DNA of 64,000 nt from Kitasatospora terrestris. GTDB taxonomy: Bacteria; Actinomycetota; Actinomycetes; Streptomycetales; Streptomycetaceae. A model generated the notes under the pieces. It did no database searches. It saw only the letters and a program-made list of their open reading frames with translations, and was not told the origin of the DNA. Made by a program: the position numbers and the translations under genes. The DNA lies in the NCBI RefSeq assembly GCF_039542905.1, contig NZ_BAABIS010000001.1:5394001-5458000 (forward strand), read 5' to 3'. Position 1 is the first letter of the stretch; the number at the start of each line of letters is the position of its first letter. Positions 51,200-59,430 of the stretch are shown one piece after another.

Positions 51200-51691
51200 G
51201 TGCAGCTCAACCTCCACACCGTCGGCGTCAACCCCGCCGGCCGCGGCACCGTCATGTACCAGATCCCCGCCGACCGCGAACTCCTCGCCCCCAAGATCCG
51301 CAAAGCCCTCGACGCGTGCCTCACCGCCGAAGCCACCGCCCAGACCATCAACCGCAAGACCAGCAGCACCCGCGACCAGAAGATCGCCGCCGCCGAAACC
51401 GTCACCGACACCTGGAACAACCTCGTCGACACCGCCGCCGGCACCTCCGCCACGACCGCCGCCCACCACCGCGACGAGTACGGCATCGCCGCCGCCCGCT
51501 ACGAACGCGCCCGCCAGCAGATGCTCTCCGCGCTCCACGACGCCGGCGTCCACGCGAACCTGCACCGGGTTGCCACCTCGTACCCGTCCGCCATCGGCGT
51601 TGACAAGGCCCTCAACGACCCGCTGTTCGGTCACGTGATGGCCCTCGCCTCCCAGGTCGAGACGCTCCAGCTCCGCGCCCTCGACGCGTAA
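51200..51691 (+). CDS. Hypothetical protein, helical
   Basis: A 163-residue protein starting at GTG with GAAGGAG upstream. A short beta region (QLNLHTVGVNPAGRGTVMYQI) is followed by long Ala-rich helices. No family or motif recognised. It lies in the same closely spaced run as its neighbours. Confidence 0.6.
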   Translation: MQLNLHTVGVNPAGRGTVMYQIPADRELLAPKIRKALDACLTAEATAQTINRKTSSTRDQKIAAAETVTDTWNNLVDTAAGTSATTAAHHRDEYGIAAARYERARQQMLSALHDAGVHANLHRVATSYPSAIGVDKALNDPLFGHVMALASQVETLQLRALDA

Positions 51692-51804
51692 CCACCCCGC
51701 CCGCGGCCGGGCCCCCTCCACCCGGCCGCCCGCCCAGGAACTCAGCCAACTTGGCTGAATTTCAGGCCATCAGCCCACGCCGGCCACCTCCAGGAGGGAC
51801 ACCC

Positions 51805-52194
51805 ATGCCCGGCAACCCCGGCCAACACAGCCGCCAACTCCAACAAGCCCGCGCCCTCGAACTCCGCCGGCAAGGCCTCGGCGTACGAGACATCGCCGTG
51901 GACCTTGGAGTGGGACGATCCACAGCCGCCCGCCGCCTCCGCGACGCCCTCCAAGACCTCGGCGCCGAAACCAGCGAGCAGCTCCGCGCCACCGTCGAAC
52001 ACCGTCTCGACGGCGTCCTCCAGCGCCTCAACCGGCTCCGGTTTCAGGCGCAGGCCGACGGCAACACCGCCCTGGAGTTGAAGATCCTCACCGCGATCCT
52101 CGCCTGCGAGCGCGACCGCGTACGGCTACTCGGCCTCGCCGTTCCCTCCGCCGTCGTCATCCAGGTCGAACAGGGAGACCCGCATGCCGCTTGA
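51805..52194 (+). CDS. HTH protein, terminase small subunit-like
   Basis: A 129-residue protein. ALELRRQGLGVRDIAVDLGVGRSTAARRLRDAL (about 15-47) is a clear homeodomain-like helix-turn-helix; the rest is helical. This layout resembles phage terminase small subunits and resolvase-type HTH regulators. No large terminase subunit lies nearby, so the packaging role is uncertain. CAGGAGGG precedes the ATG by 5 bases; its end overlaps the next gene by 11 bases. Confidence 0.65.
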   Translation: MPGNPGQHSRQLQQARALELRRQGLGVRDIAVDLGVGRSTAARRLRDALQDLGAETSEQLRATVEHRLDGVLQRLNRLRFQAQADGNTALELKILTAILACERDRVRLLGLAVPSAVVIQVEQGDPHAA

Positions 52195-52519
52195 CCTCCG
52201 CCCCCGCACCGCGGCGTTCTGCCGCTGGCACGGCGAGCTGTGCCGGATGGGCACCCTCTGGCCCGTCGACCCGCCCGAACCCAACCCCCAGGACCAGGCC
52301 CTCTGGCAGCTCGTCAGGCAGGCCCGCGGCGAACCCGAACCCGACAGGGAGAAGGCCCGCACCGCCTGGTACCTGGACCGGCACGAGCCCGTCAGCCCGA
52401 AGCGCGAGAAGGCCCGCAGTGCCGAGCTGCAGCAGCTCCTGGTCGAGGTAGAGGCCCGGAACGCGGAGCGCCTGGCCGAGGTTGCCCGCCGCTACGAGGG
52501 GGCCCATCGTGCCCGTTGA
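52184..52519 (+). CDS. Small hypothetical protein, first of a paralogous pair
   Basis: A 111-residue protein. The N-terminus PLDLRPRTAAFCRWHGELCRMG contains Cys-x-x-His and Cys residues in a spacing that recurs in the next gene (PVDLRPR, CVHHGEACRMG). The rest is charged and helical. Probably a metal-binding small protein that arose by duplication. It overlaps both neighbours. Confidence 0.65.
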   Translation: MPLDLRPRTAAFCRWHGELCRMGTLWPVDPPEPNPQDQALWQLVRQARGEPEPDREKARTAWYLDRHEPVSPKREKARSAELQQLLVEVEARNAERLAEVARRYEGAHRAR

Positions 52520-52802
52520 CCTCCGACCCCGCGGTGGCGGCCGCAACCCCTGGTGCGTGCACCACGGCGAGGCCTGCCGCATGGGTGCGCAGCCCCTCTC
52601 CGAGCTGCACCAGATGATTCACGACGCCAAGGTCGCGCTCGGCGAGGAGATGCCGCCGCTCGACGAGCACAAGCTGGCCACCCCCGAGCAGCGTGCCCAG
52701 GCGCAGAAGGAGGTCGCGGCCGCGATCGCCCGCAAGCGCGCCGAAAACGAACGCACGGAGGCGTACCTCCGTGGTGACACCGAGACCTTGGAGGCCTGGT
52801 GA
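52509..52802 (+). CDS. Small hypothetical protein, second of a paralogous pair
   Basis: A 97-residue protein starting at GTG with GAGGGGG upstream, overlapping the preceding gene by 11 bases. It shares the DLRPR and C-x2-HGE-x-CRMG pattern with that gene. The C-terminal half is a charged coiled-coil-like helix (QRAQAQKEVAAAIARKRAE). No known family. Confidence 0.65.
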   Translation: MPVDLRPRGGGRNPWCVHHGEACRMGAQPLSELHQMIHDAKVALGEEMPPLDEHKLATPEQRAQAQKEVAAAIARKRAENERTEAYLRGDTETLEAW

Positions 52803-52951
52803 CCGACAGGAAGTCCACCGCGCAGCTGCACGCCGAACGGCTACTCGGCCGGCAGCAGCCCGCGACCGATCGGCGGCCGAGCTGGGAGCGGCACGCCGAA
52901 CGACTCCGCCCCACCACCACGACCGACGACACCAACCAGGAGGACCAGTGA
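52799..52951 (+). CDS. 50-residue hypothetical protein
   Basis: A short frame of 50 codons starting GTG in a GTGA overlap with the previous stop, and ending in a GTGA overlap with the next start. The product is highly charged and contains the repeated element HAERL (residues 11-15 and 32-36). The double overlap supports it as a real gene; no family recognised. Confidence 0.55.
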   Translation: MTDRKSTAQLHAERLLGRQQPATDRRPSWERHAERLRPTTTTDDTNQEDQ

Positions 52952-53487
52952 CCACCAGCACCGCCCCCGAGAACAAGCTCATCGACCTGATCTACGCCCG
53001 CCGGCTCTCCCCGCCGTCGCACCTCACCCTCCGGCCGGCGCACCTGCCCGCCCCGTGCGCCGACGCCTTCGCCGCGGTCCGCGACGCCCTCGCCGCCGAG
53101 CGGACCGCGCAGGAGGCAGCGGACAAGGCCCGCGGGTCGAAGCCGGAGCAGGCCGAGGCGGACGCCGCGCGCGCCGTGACGGACCAGGCGCTGCAGGACT
53201 TCGCCGAGGTGACCGCCGCCTCGTCCAGCGCGATCGCCGACTCGGCACAGGCGGCCTTCGAGGACGCCCTCGGGGTTGCGCTGCTGGCGATCCGGGAGGC
53301 GGAGGCCCGCCTGGAGGAAGCCCAGCACGCCCGCGCGCTGCGGCTGCGGGTGCAGCCGGGCCGGCCGATCACCCACTTGGGTCTGGACTCGCGGACGCTG
53401 CGGGACGACCCGCGGTGGCAGCAGCTGTCCGGGGTGCGGCAGGCGCTGCGGGACGCCGCCGAGAGCGTGCAGGGGCTCGCGCTGTGA
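52948..53487 (+). CDS. Hypothetical helical protein, possible scaffold-like
   Basis: A 179-residue protein with long Ala/Glu/Gln-rich helices (AVRDALAAERTAQEAADKARG; ALLAIREAEARLEEAQHARAL) that form a coiled coil over about residues 40-130, then a short Arg-rich part. It resembles phage accessory or scaffolding proteins only in composition. GGAGG precedes the GTG inside the upstream gene. The stop overlaps the next gene by GTGA. Confidence 0.6.
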   Translation: MTTSTAPENKLIDLIYARRLSPPSHLTLRPAHLPAPCADAFAAVRDALAAERTAQEAADKARGSKPEQAEADAARAVTDQALQDFAEVTAASSSAIADSAQAAFEDALGVALLAIREAEARLEEAQHARALRLRVQPGRPITHLGLDSRTLRDDPRWQQLSGVRQALRDAAESVQGLAL

Positions 53488-53726
53488 GCGCCCGGGAGGC
53501 CGGGGCCGGGCAGTTGGTCCAGGACGGGTGGGCGGAGGCGCTGGCGGCCCGCCTGGGTGAGCGCCGCGGGCCTGCCGAGGGTGAGGCGGAGCGGGCCGCG
53601 GCGGTGGGTGCGCAGGCGGCCGGCCGTCGGGCGTCGCGGCCGCGGACTACGCCGCCGGTCCCTGCCTGGGCTCGACGGGTGGCGGAGTCCGGCGGGTTCG
53701 ACGTGGACGGGTCGTCGGCGGAGTAG
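53484..53726 (+). CDS. Small hypothetical protein, last of the run
   Basis: An 80-residue protein with an Ala/Glu/Arg-rich helix and a C-terminal PVPAWARRVAESGGF segment. No family recognised. It overlaps the previous stop (GTGA) and is followed by a strong terminator, so it ends the operon that starts near 49664. Confidence 0.55.
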   Translation: MSAREAGAGQLVQDGWAEALAARLGERRGPAEGEAERAAAVGAQAAGRRASRPRTTPPVPAWARRVAESGGFDVDGSSAE

Positions 53727-53738
53727 GTGAACGAGCAG

Positions 53739-53763
53739 GGCCCCGGGCAGTACGCCCGGGGCC
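53739..53763 (+). terminator. Perfect hairpin with T-run
   Basis: GGCCCCGGGC (53739-53748) and GCCCGGGGCC (53754-53763) pair around AGTAC and are followed by TTTG, a classical intrinsic terminator of the small-gene run. Confidence 0.85.
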
Positions 53764-53785
53764 TTTGTCGTGTCCGGTGATCTCG

Positions 53786-53812
53786 GCAGGTGACTCAGAT
53801 TGAGTCACCTGC
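53786..53812. repeat. 12-bp perfect inverted repeat beside the tyrosine recombinase
   Basis: GCAGGTGACTCA (53786-53797) and TGAGTCACCTGC (53801-53812) around GAT, 10 bases from the recombinase stop. There is no T-run on either side, so it may be a recombination or protein-binding site rather than a terminator. Confidence 0.6.
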
Positions 53813-53821
53813 AGGACTCGG

Positions 53822-54892
53822 CTACAACCCGATGCGGTGCAGCGCGTTCTCCTGCCACTGGTCGGCCTGCTCGAAGTAGCCCAGCAGAGCCTTCGATCCG
53901 TCCTCCCAGCCGCCGTGCCGGCCGATCGTCAGCATGTCGTGCCCTGCCTTCCGCGCCGCCGTCGCGAACCCCCGCCGCAGGGAGTGCCCGGTCCACTGCC
54001 CCACCAGGCCCGCCGCGTCCGCGACTCGCTCCACCACCTGCGCCGCGGCCTGCGACGTCAACCGGCCCTCCGGATCCCCGATCGGCACACCCCGGCGCAG
54101 CATCGGCGGCGCCACCCTGCCGTGCCGGTCCACCCGCACGAACAGCGGACCCGCCTCCCGGCCGGCCTCGCCCATCGCTGCGACCAGGGAGCGCACGGCC
54201 CGCACCGGGCAGCTGGACGGGTTGGAGCCGTACGGCACCGCCACGTCGGTGAGCTTGCGGACCTTGCCCCGGTACATCGACACCAGCAGGCCCTCGTCGG
54301 TCTCCTGAAGGTCGGCCAGGTCAAGCGCGACCAGCTCTGAGACGCGGCCGGCGGTGGCGAAGCCGAGGAGCAGCAGCGCGGCGTCGCGCTTCCCGGCGAG
54401 GCTGTCGCGGTCGAGGGTGTCGAGCATCGCGCGGAGGCTGTCCGGCAGGGCGGGGCTGGCCTTGCGGGCGCGGGTCTGCGGGTCCTTGCTGCGGGCCCGG
54501 GCGTCGGTGTAGCCGCGCAGGACGAGGCGGGCGCCCTTGGTCTCCGGGGGGAGCAGGTTCGCGGCGCGGTGTGCGGTGCGGATCGAGGCGATGGCGCGTT
54601 CGATGCTGGACGGGGCGTAGGGGCGGCCGGTGTCTGGGCGGGGTTGGGTGGTGAGGACGGTGACGTACTCGATCAGCGTCTCGGGGGTGGCGGGCAGCGG
54701 GGTGCGGCCGTGGGCGGTGCACCAGTCGGTGAAGCGCTGCCAGTCGCCGGAGTAGGCGCGCTTGGTGGAGTCGGGGATGCCGGCGGCCATGGCGGCTTGG
54801 GCGGCGCCGGAGAGGGCGGGGCTGTCGTTGGTGTCGGCGGGGGTGGCTGAGCGGGTGTCAGGGATGCTGATCACAGCGCGATTCTGGCTCAC
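53822..54892 (-). CDS. Tyrosine recombinase
   Basis: A 356-residue phage-integrase-family protein. The SAM-like core-binding domain covers about 35-125 (STKRAYSGDWQRFTDWC). The catalytic residues are complete: Arg183 (AGRVSEL), a beta-hairpin Lys near 210, His303 and Arg306 (GHSLRRGF), Trp329 in GRHGGW, and nucleophile Tyr339 (LLGYFEQ). It is the second recombinase of the element, transcribed leftward, so it may act in inversion, resolution or a second integration rather than as the primary integrase. GTG start with a TAACGT box 8 bases upstream. Confidence 0.92.
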   Translation of the reverse strand: MSQNRAVISIPDTRSATPADTNDSPALSGAAQAAMAAGIPDSTKRAYSGDWQRFTDWCTAHGRTPLPATPETLIEYVTVLTTQPRPDTGRPYAPSSIERAIASIRTAHRAANLLPPETKGARLVLRGYTDARARSKDPQTRARKASPALPDSLRAMLDTLDRDSLAGKRDAALLLLGFATAGRVSELVALDLADLQETDEGLLVSMYRGKVRKLTDVAVPYGSNPSSCPVRAVRSLVAAMGEAGREAGPLFVRVDRHGRVAPPMLRRGVPIGDPEGRLTSQAAAQVVERVADAAGLVGQWTGHSLRRGFATAARKAGHDMLTIGRHGGWEDGSKALLGYFEQADQWQENALHRIGL

Positions 54893-54962
54893 GAGAAGGA
54901 ACGTTATCGTGAGTCAGGTGATCGAGTCCGGCGCCTAAGGCAACTGAGTGCGCGTTACCCTC

Positions 54963-54991
54963 TTGTGACCACAACAGAACATACGTATATT
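54963..54991 (+). promoter_or_regulatory. Strong sigma-70-type promoter for the EXLDI-like gene
   Basis: TTGTGA (54963-54968) and TATATT (54986-54991) have an ideal 17-base spacer in an AT-rich island. The start site would be near 54998, with a short leader and TAGGAGGG before the ATG at 55024. Confidence 0.75.
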
Positions 54992-55023
54992 CGCTTGCAC
55001 GTAGGTTCTCTGTAGGAGGGTTC

Positions 55024-55491
55024 ATGTCCCCGAGCAAGACCCTGTACGTCCGCGACGACGACGCCGAACTCTGGGCGCGCGCCGAAGCCCACGCGAAGGA
55101 AACCCGGCGCAGCGTGTCCCAGGTGGTCGCGGACGCTCTGCAGGAGTACCTCCCCATTGAGGTGTCCGCCGACGACTTGGAGACCATCGAGGTCCAGGCC
55201 GGCGACGACTACAGCGGGCCGATCCCGCACAGCTTCCGAGGCAAGTGGCTCGTCGCCCCCAACGAGCGGGACCACGGATACGAGGCCTACGACCTCGGCA
55301 CCTACTGGGGCGTCGCCATCACGGCCAAGGGCAAGTTCGTGACCTACACCGCGCACTGCAACGACCGGTGGGTGCCCAGCCTGACGACCCACGACTCGTT
55401 GAAGGAAGCAGTCGCCAACCTTCCCGACTCGATCGCATCCCGAGCGGCGGCCGAGCTCGGACAGAAGCGCGTCGTCGCTCTCGACATCTGA
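55024..55491 (+). CDS. EXLDI-like ribbon-helix-helix protein
   Basis: A 155-residue protein. Residues 5-45 (KTLYVRDDDAELWARAEAHA, SVSQVVADALQEYL) fit the CopG/Arc-type ribbon-helix-helix DNA-binding fold. A beta-rich domain with FRGKWLV, YLGT-like WGVAITAKGKFVTYTAH follows, and the protein ends VVALDI, close to the end motif that names the EXLDI family. It is likely a small transcription regulator, possibly of the divergent recombinase gene or the tail gene downstream. It has its own strong promoter and terminator. Confidence 0.78.
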   Translation: MSPSKTLYVRDDDAELWARAEAHAKETRRSVSQVVADALQEYLPIEVSADDLETIEVQAGDDYSGPIPHSFRGKWLVAPNERDHGYEAYDLGTYWGVAITAKGKFVTYTAHCNDRWVPSLTTHDSLKEAVANLPDSIASRAAAELGQKRVVALDI

Positions 55492-55497
55492 GAGCGC

Positions 55498-55542
55498 GCA
55501 CCATGCCCGGCATCTACAAGGTGCCGGGCATCGTGCTGTTTT
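55498..55542 (+). terminator. 15-bp hairpin with T-run
   Basis: GCACCATGCCCGGCA (55498-55512) and TGCCGGGCATCGTGC (55522-55536) pair with one mismatch and are followed by TGTTTT. It ends the EXLDI-like gene. Confidence 0.85.
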
Positions 55543-55577
55543 GACTCCGCCTACAGGCCTTCCGGCCCTGGGCGAAG

Positions 55578-55594
55578 CGGAAGTACTATTTCCG
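55578..55594. promoter_or_regulatory. Palindrome over a possible -10 box
   Basis: CGGAA-GTACTAT-TTCCG is an inverted repeat whose centre contains TACTAT. It lies in the 230-bp gap before the XRE/tape-measure pair, which holds no gene, and could be an operator over their promoter. Confidence 0.4.
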
Positions 55595-55771
55595 TAGCTG
55601 GACATCGCTGTACGCCAAGGCTCCTCGGTGAGACACCGAACCGCACCGCCGGTTGAGCAACAGGCCAGATGACAGCAGGGACCGCCCCGCGATGGGGCAC
55701 CAGGTCAGCCCGCGATGGGCAACGCCGCGCAGGACGCGCACCGCCCACATCGCTGACCACAGAAGGTCCCC

Positions 55772-55999
55772 ATGCCCGACCTCACCTTCAACGGGCCCGC
55801 CCTGCGCTCCGCCCGCCGCCGCGCCCGCATACCCGCCACCCGCCTCGCCCGAGCCGCCGGCCGCACCGAACGCTCCGTCCGCGGCTACGAGACCGGCAAC
55901 GTGCAGCCCCCGATCCGGATCGCCGCGCGGCTCGCCGCCGAGGTCGGCGTCGACCTGGTCGAGCTCCTCGCCCCCGCCGACGAGCGGAGGGCCGGCTGA
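55772..55999 (+). CDS. Small XRE-type HTH protein
   Basis: A 75-residue protein that is little more than a helix-turn-helix: ALRSARRRARIPATRLARAAG followed by SVRGYETGNVQPPIRIAARLA and a hydrophobic end. The stop overlaps the ATG of the tape-measure gene (TGATG), so the two are translated together. A DNA-binding partner coupled to a tail protein is unusual; it may time or limit its expression. Confidence 0.75.
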   Translation: MPDLTFNGPALRSARRRARIPATRLARAAGRTERSVRGYETGNVQPPIRIAARLAAEVGVDLVELLAPADERRAG

Positions 56000-58900
56000 T
56001 GGGCTTCCGTGTCGCCGAGGGGTTCGTCGAAGTCACGATGGACCGGTCCAAGTACGACGCGGACCTGGCCCGGCTGAAAGGCCAGAAGCTCGACGTCGAC
56101 CTGCTGGCCCGCCTGAACGACTCCGCCGCCCGCGCGCAGCTGCAGCGCCTCGGCCGCGAGATGCAGGTCGGGCTCAAGGCCACGCTGGACGACACCCGGG
56201 TCCGCGAGCAGCTCGCGTCGCTCGGCAGTCAGCTCAAGGTGAAGGTCGCGCCCGAGATGGGCAACACCGACACCTACCTCACTCAGCTGACGAAGCTGAC
56301 CCGGGACCAGAAGGTCACCATCACGCCCGTGATGGGCAACCCTGCCGAGTACCTGCGGCAGCTCGACCGTCTCACCCGGGACCAGGTCGTGAACGTGAAC
56401 CCGCGCCTGCGGGCGGACTCGTACCTCACTCAGCTCGACCGGCTCACCCGCGACCGCAACATCGACGTCCGCGCGAACTTGATCACCGGCGACACCCGTG
56501 CCCGTTTGGACGCCCTGACCAGGAACCGGCGCGTACGGGTCGACGTGGATGCGCCCGGCCTCGCGGGGCTGTCCGGGATCTTCGGCAGGACCGCAGCGGG
56601 CGCGGCCGGTGCCGAGTCCGCCATCGGGTCGCTGGCCGGCCGGATGGGCATGCTCAGCGGCGTCGTCTTCGGCCTGGCGCCCGGCCTGATCCAGGGTGCG
56701 CAGGCGATCGTCGCCATGGGGCCCGCGGCCGCCGCAGCGATCCCCGCGCTGGGCGCGCTCGCCTCGGTCCTCGGCACGCTGAAGATCGGCACCGCCGGGC
56801 TGGGCGACGCGTTCAAGGAAGCCTTCCACCCCGCAGTCGGCGGCGGCGGCGCCGCCGTGGACACGGCCCGCCGGGTGGCCGACGCCCAGCAGCAACTGAA
56901 GATCGCCGTCCGTGACGCCGCGGACTCCAACCGCCGCGCCGTCGAGCAGGTCGCCGCCTCCGAGCGGGACCTCACCGACGCGCAGCGCGCCGAGCGGCAG
57001 GCCCAGCTCGACCTCACCCGGGCCCGCAAGGACGCCGCCACGCAGCTCGAAGACCTGAACACCCAGCTGGTCGACTCCGAGCTCGACCACCGCGACGCGG
57101 TACTGCAGGTCGAGCAGGCCAAGGCCGACCTCGACACGACCCTGAAGGACCCGCGCGCCTCCCAGCTGCAGCGCGCCCAGGCGCAGCTGACGTTCGACCA
57201 GGCCGTGCAGCACCTGCGAGAGCAGGAGACCGCGCAGGCCCGGCTGAAGGAGCAGGTCGCCGAGGCGAACCGGGCCGGTGTGGACGGAGCCGATCAGGTC
57301 GTCGAAGCGCAGCAGCGGGTGCAGGACGCGCAGCAGGACACCGCGGACAAGACACTCGCCTTGTCGGAGGCGCAGATCTCGGCGGCACGCGCGGCGGAGG
57401 ACGGGGCGCTGCGGGTCGCGGAGGCCCAGCGGGCGGTGGCGGACGCGAACACGAAGGCCGCGTCTTCTGCGGGCGGTGTCGGGTCGGCGCTCGCGAAGCT
57501 GGCGCCTGCGGCCCGGGAGTTCGTCGAGGCGGTGAAGGCGCTCGGCCCGGCGTGGACGGACCTGCGGCTGGATGTGCAGCAGGCGTTGTTCGCGGGCCTG
57601 GGTGAGCGGCTGACGTCGGTTGCGCACCAGGTGCTGCCTGATCTGCGGGCCGGCCTGGTGGGTACGGCGGGCGTGCTGAACCAGATGGCTGTGGGGGTGC
57701 TGAACGCCTTCGACAGCCTCTCCAAGTCGGGGACGTTGAAGCAGGCCTTCGCGTCGATCAACGAGGGCTTGCGGCCGCTGACCACGGTGCCGGGCCAGTT
57801 CGTCACGATGTTCGGTCAGCTGACTGCGGCGGCGGGGCCCGCGTTCGAGCGGGTCACGACGATGATCTCCGGGACCGTCGCGGGCTGGTCGGAGAAGATC
57901 GCCGCCGGGTTCTCGTCCGGGCAGTTGACCGCGGCGATCAACAAGGCGATGGACGTCGTCGTTCAGTTCCTCGACGTCCTCCGGGATGCCGGCGGCGTGG
58001 TCGGCAATCTCCTCGGCTCCGCGTCCGGTGGGGTCAAGGACTTCCTCGGCGTCCTCGACGGGTTCTTCGTCAGCCTGCGAGAGGTCACCGGCAGCGCCGG
58101 CTTCCAGGCCGCGCTGAAGGCCCTGTTCGACACCTTCAACGTCTTCGCGTCGACCGTCGCGCCGCTCCTCGCCCAGGCCCTCGGCGCCATAGCGCCGGTC
58201 ATATCCGCCCTGGCCCCCGGCGTGCAGGTCCTGATTCGGGCGCTCGGCGACGCCTTGACCCCGATCATCGGTGCGCTCGGCCCGCTACTGACGACCGCCG
58301 CGCAGGCCCTGTCCCAGCTGGCCGTGACGGTGTCGCCGTTCGTCGTCGTTCTCGGTGAGCTGATCGCGAAGCTCGGCCCGATCCTGATGCCGCTCCTGGA
58401 AGGCCTGATCACCTATTGGCGGCAGGGTGCGCCGGTGGTGCAGCAGCTGGCGGACGTGCTGCTGCAGGTCCTCGGCCCGGTCCTGGATCACCTGCCGACG
58501 CTGTTCCAGCCGCTGGTGGACTTCGCGACGACGCTGACCGCGCAGCTTTTCCCGCTCCTGGGCCAGCTGCTGGTGGAGCTGTCGCCGTCGCTGGTGAAGC
58601 TGGCGGACTCGTTCATCCAGATCGTGGATGCGCTGGCGCCGTTGCTGCCGCAGATCGCGCAGCTCCTGGTGGTCGGGCTGATGCCGCTGTTGCCGCTGCT
58701 GCCGAAGATCGTCGATCTGGTGGCGAAGCTGGCCGCGATCTTCGCGGGCGAGCTGGCGAAGCAGGTGCAGCAAGTCGTGGTGCCGGCACTGCGAATGCTT
58801 TCCCAGTTGCTGTCCGGCGACCTGCGCGGGGCGTTCAACAGCTTCGGTGACCTGGTATCCGGCGTCCTTCGCACGGCAGTGCGGATGTTCTTCGAGCTGC

Positions 58901-59430
58901 CCGGCCAGATCATGTACGCCCTCGGTGATCTCGGCTCGACGCTGTGGAACGCCGGCACGCGCCTGATGGGCGGCTTGATCAACGGCATCAAGTCGAAGCT
59001 CGGGGATCTGGGGAACTTCCTCGGCAGCATCGGCGACTACATCCGGGAGCACAAGGGCCCGCCGGCGTACGACGCGATCATGCTGACGCCTGCCGGCGCG
59101 CTGCTGATGGACGGCCTGATGGCAGGTATCGCCTCACGCGTACCTGACCTGCGGGCGCAACTCGCCGGGATCACCGGAGAGATCGGCGGCACCCGAATCG
59201 GACTCGGCGTTTCGGCACCCAGCCTGAGTGCGGCAGGTGCCTTCTCCCCCGGCGCCGGGAGTCTCGCGACCAGCGCGGTGACGAACAGCGCGGTGACGTA
59301 CAACGTGAACGTCACCGTGCCGCCCCCGACTGGGATGACGTCCCCGTCAGACCGTCGAGCCTTTGCGAACGAGATGGCCGGCGACATTGCGGAGGCGCTG
59401 CGGAACTACGACCGGGCGCGGGGGCGATGA
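55999..59430 (+). CDS. Phage tail tape-measure-like protein
   Basis: An 1143-residue protein. Residues about 93-182 contain four copies of a 24-25-residue repeat (YLTQLTKLTRDQKVTITP, then YLRQLDRLTRDQ, YLTQLDRLTRDR, and RLDALTRNR). A hydrophobic segment (about 210-260) and a long coiled coil (about 290-480) follow. From about 690 to 925 there are Leu/Pro repeats of the form LxPLLxxL typical of tape-measure proteins. The C-terminus has NGIKSKLGDLGNFLGSIGDY and GPPAYDAIMLTPAGALLMDGL, a very characteristic tape-measure ending. The gene is intact. Confidence 0.88.
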   Translation: MGFRVAEGFVEVTMDRSKYDADLARLKGQKLDVDLLARLNDSAARAQLQRLGREMQVGLKATLDDTRVREQLASLGSQLKVKVAPEMGNTDTYLTQLTKLTRDQKVTITPVMGNPAEYLRQLDRLTRDQVVNVNPRLRADSYLTQLDRLTRDRNIDVRANLITGDTRARLDALTRNRRVRVDVDAPGLAGLSGIFGRTAAGAAGAESAIGSLAGRMGMLSGVVFGLAPGLIQGAQAIVAMGPAAAAAIPALGALASVLGTLKIGTAGLGDAFKEAFHPAVGGGGAAVDTARRVADAQQQLKIAVRDAADSNRRAVEQVAASERDLTDAQRAERQAQLDLTRARKDAATQLEDLNTQLVDSELDHRDAVLQVEQAKADLDTTLKDPRASQLQRAQAQLTFDQAVQHLREQETAQARLKEQVAEANRAGVDGADQVVEAQQRVQDAQQDTADKTLALSEAQISAARAAEDGALRVAEAQRAVADANTKAASSAGGVGSALAKLAPAAREFVEAVKALGPAWTDLRLDVQQALFAGLGERLTSVAHQVLPDLRAGLVGTAGVLNQMAVGVLNAFDSLSKSGTLKQAFASINEGLRPLTTVPGQFVTMFGQLTAAAGPAFERVTTMISGTVAGWSEKIAAGFSSGQLTAAINKAMDVVVQFLDVLRDAGGVVGNLLGSASGGVKDFLGVLDGFFVSLREVTGSAGFQAALKALFDTFNVFASTVAPLLAQALGAIAPVISALAPGVQVLIRALGDALTPIIGALGPLLTTAAQALSQLAVTVSPFVVVLGELIAKLGPILMPLLEGLITYWRQGAPVVQQLADVLLQVLGPVLDHLPTLFQPLVDFATTLTAQLFPLLGQLLVELSPSLVKLADSFIQIVDALAPLLPQIAQLLVVGLMPLLPLLPKIVDLVAKLAAIFAGELAKQVQQVVVPALRMLSQLLSGDLRGAFNSFGDLVSGVLRTAVRMFFELPGQIMYALGDLGSTLWNAGTRLMGGLINGIKSKLGDLGNFLGSIGDYIREHKGPPAYDAIMLTPAGALLMDGLMAGIASRVPDLRAQLAGITGEIGGTRIGLGVSAPSLSAAGAFSPGAGSLATSAVTNSAVTYNVNVTVPPPTGMTSPSDRRAFANEMAGDIAEALRNYDRARGR

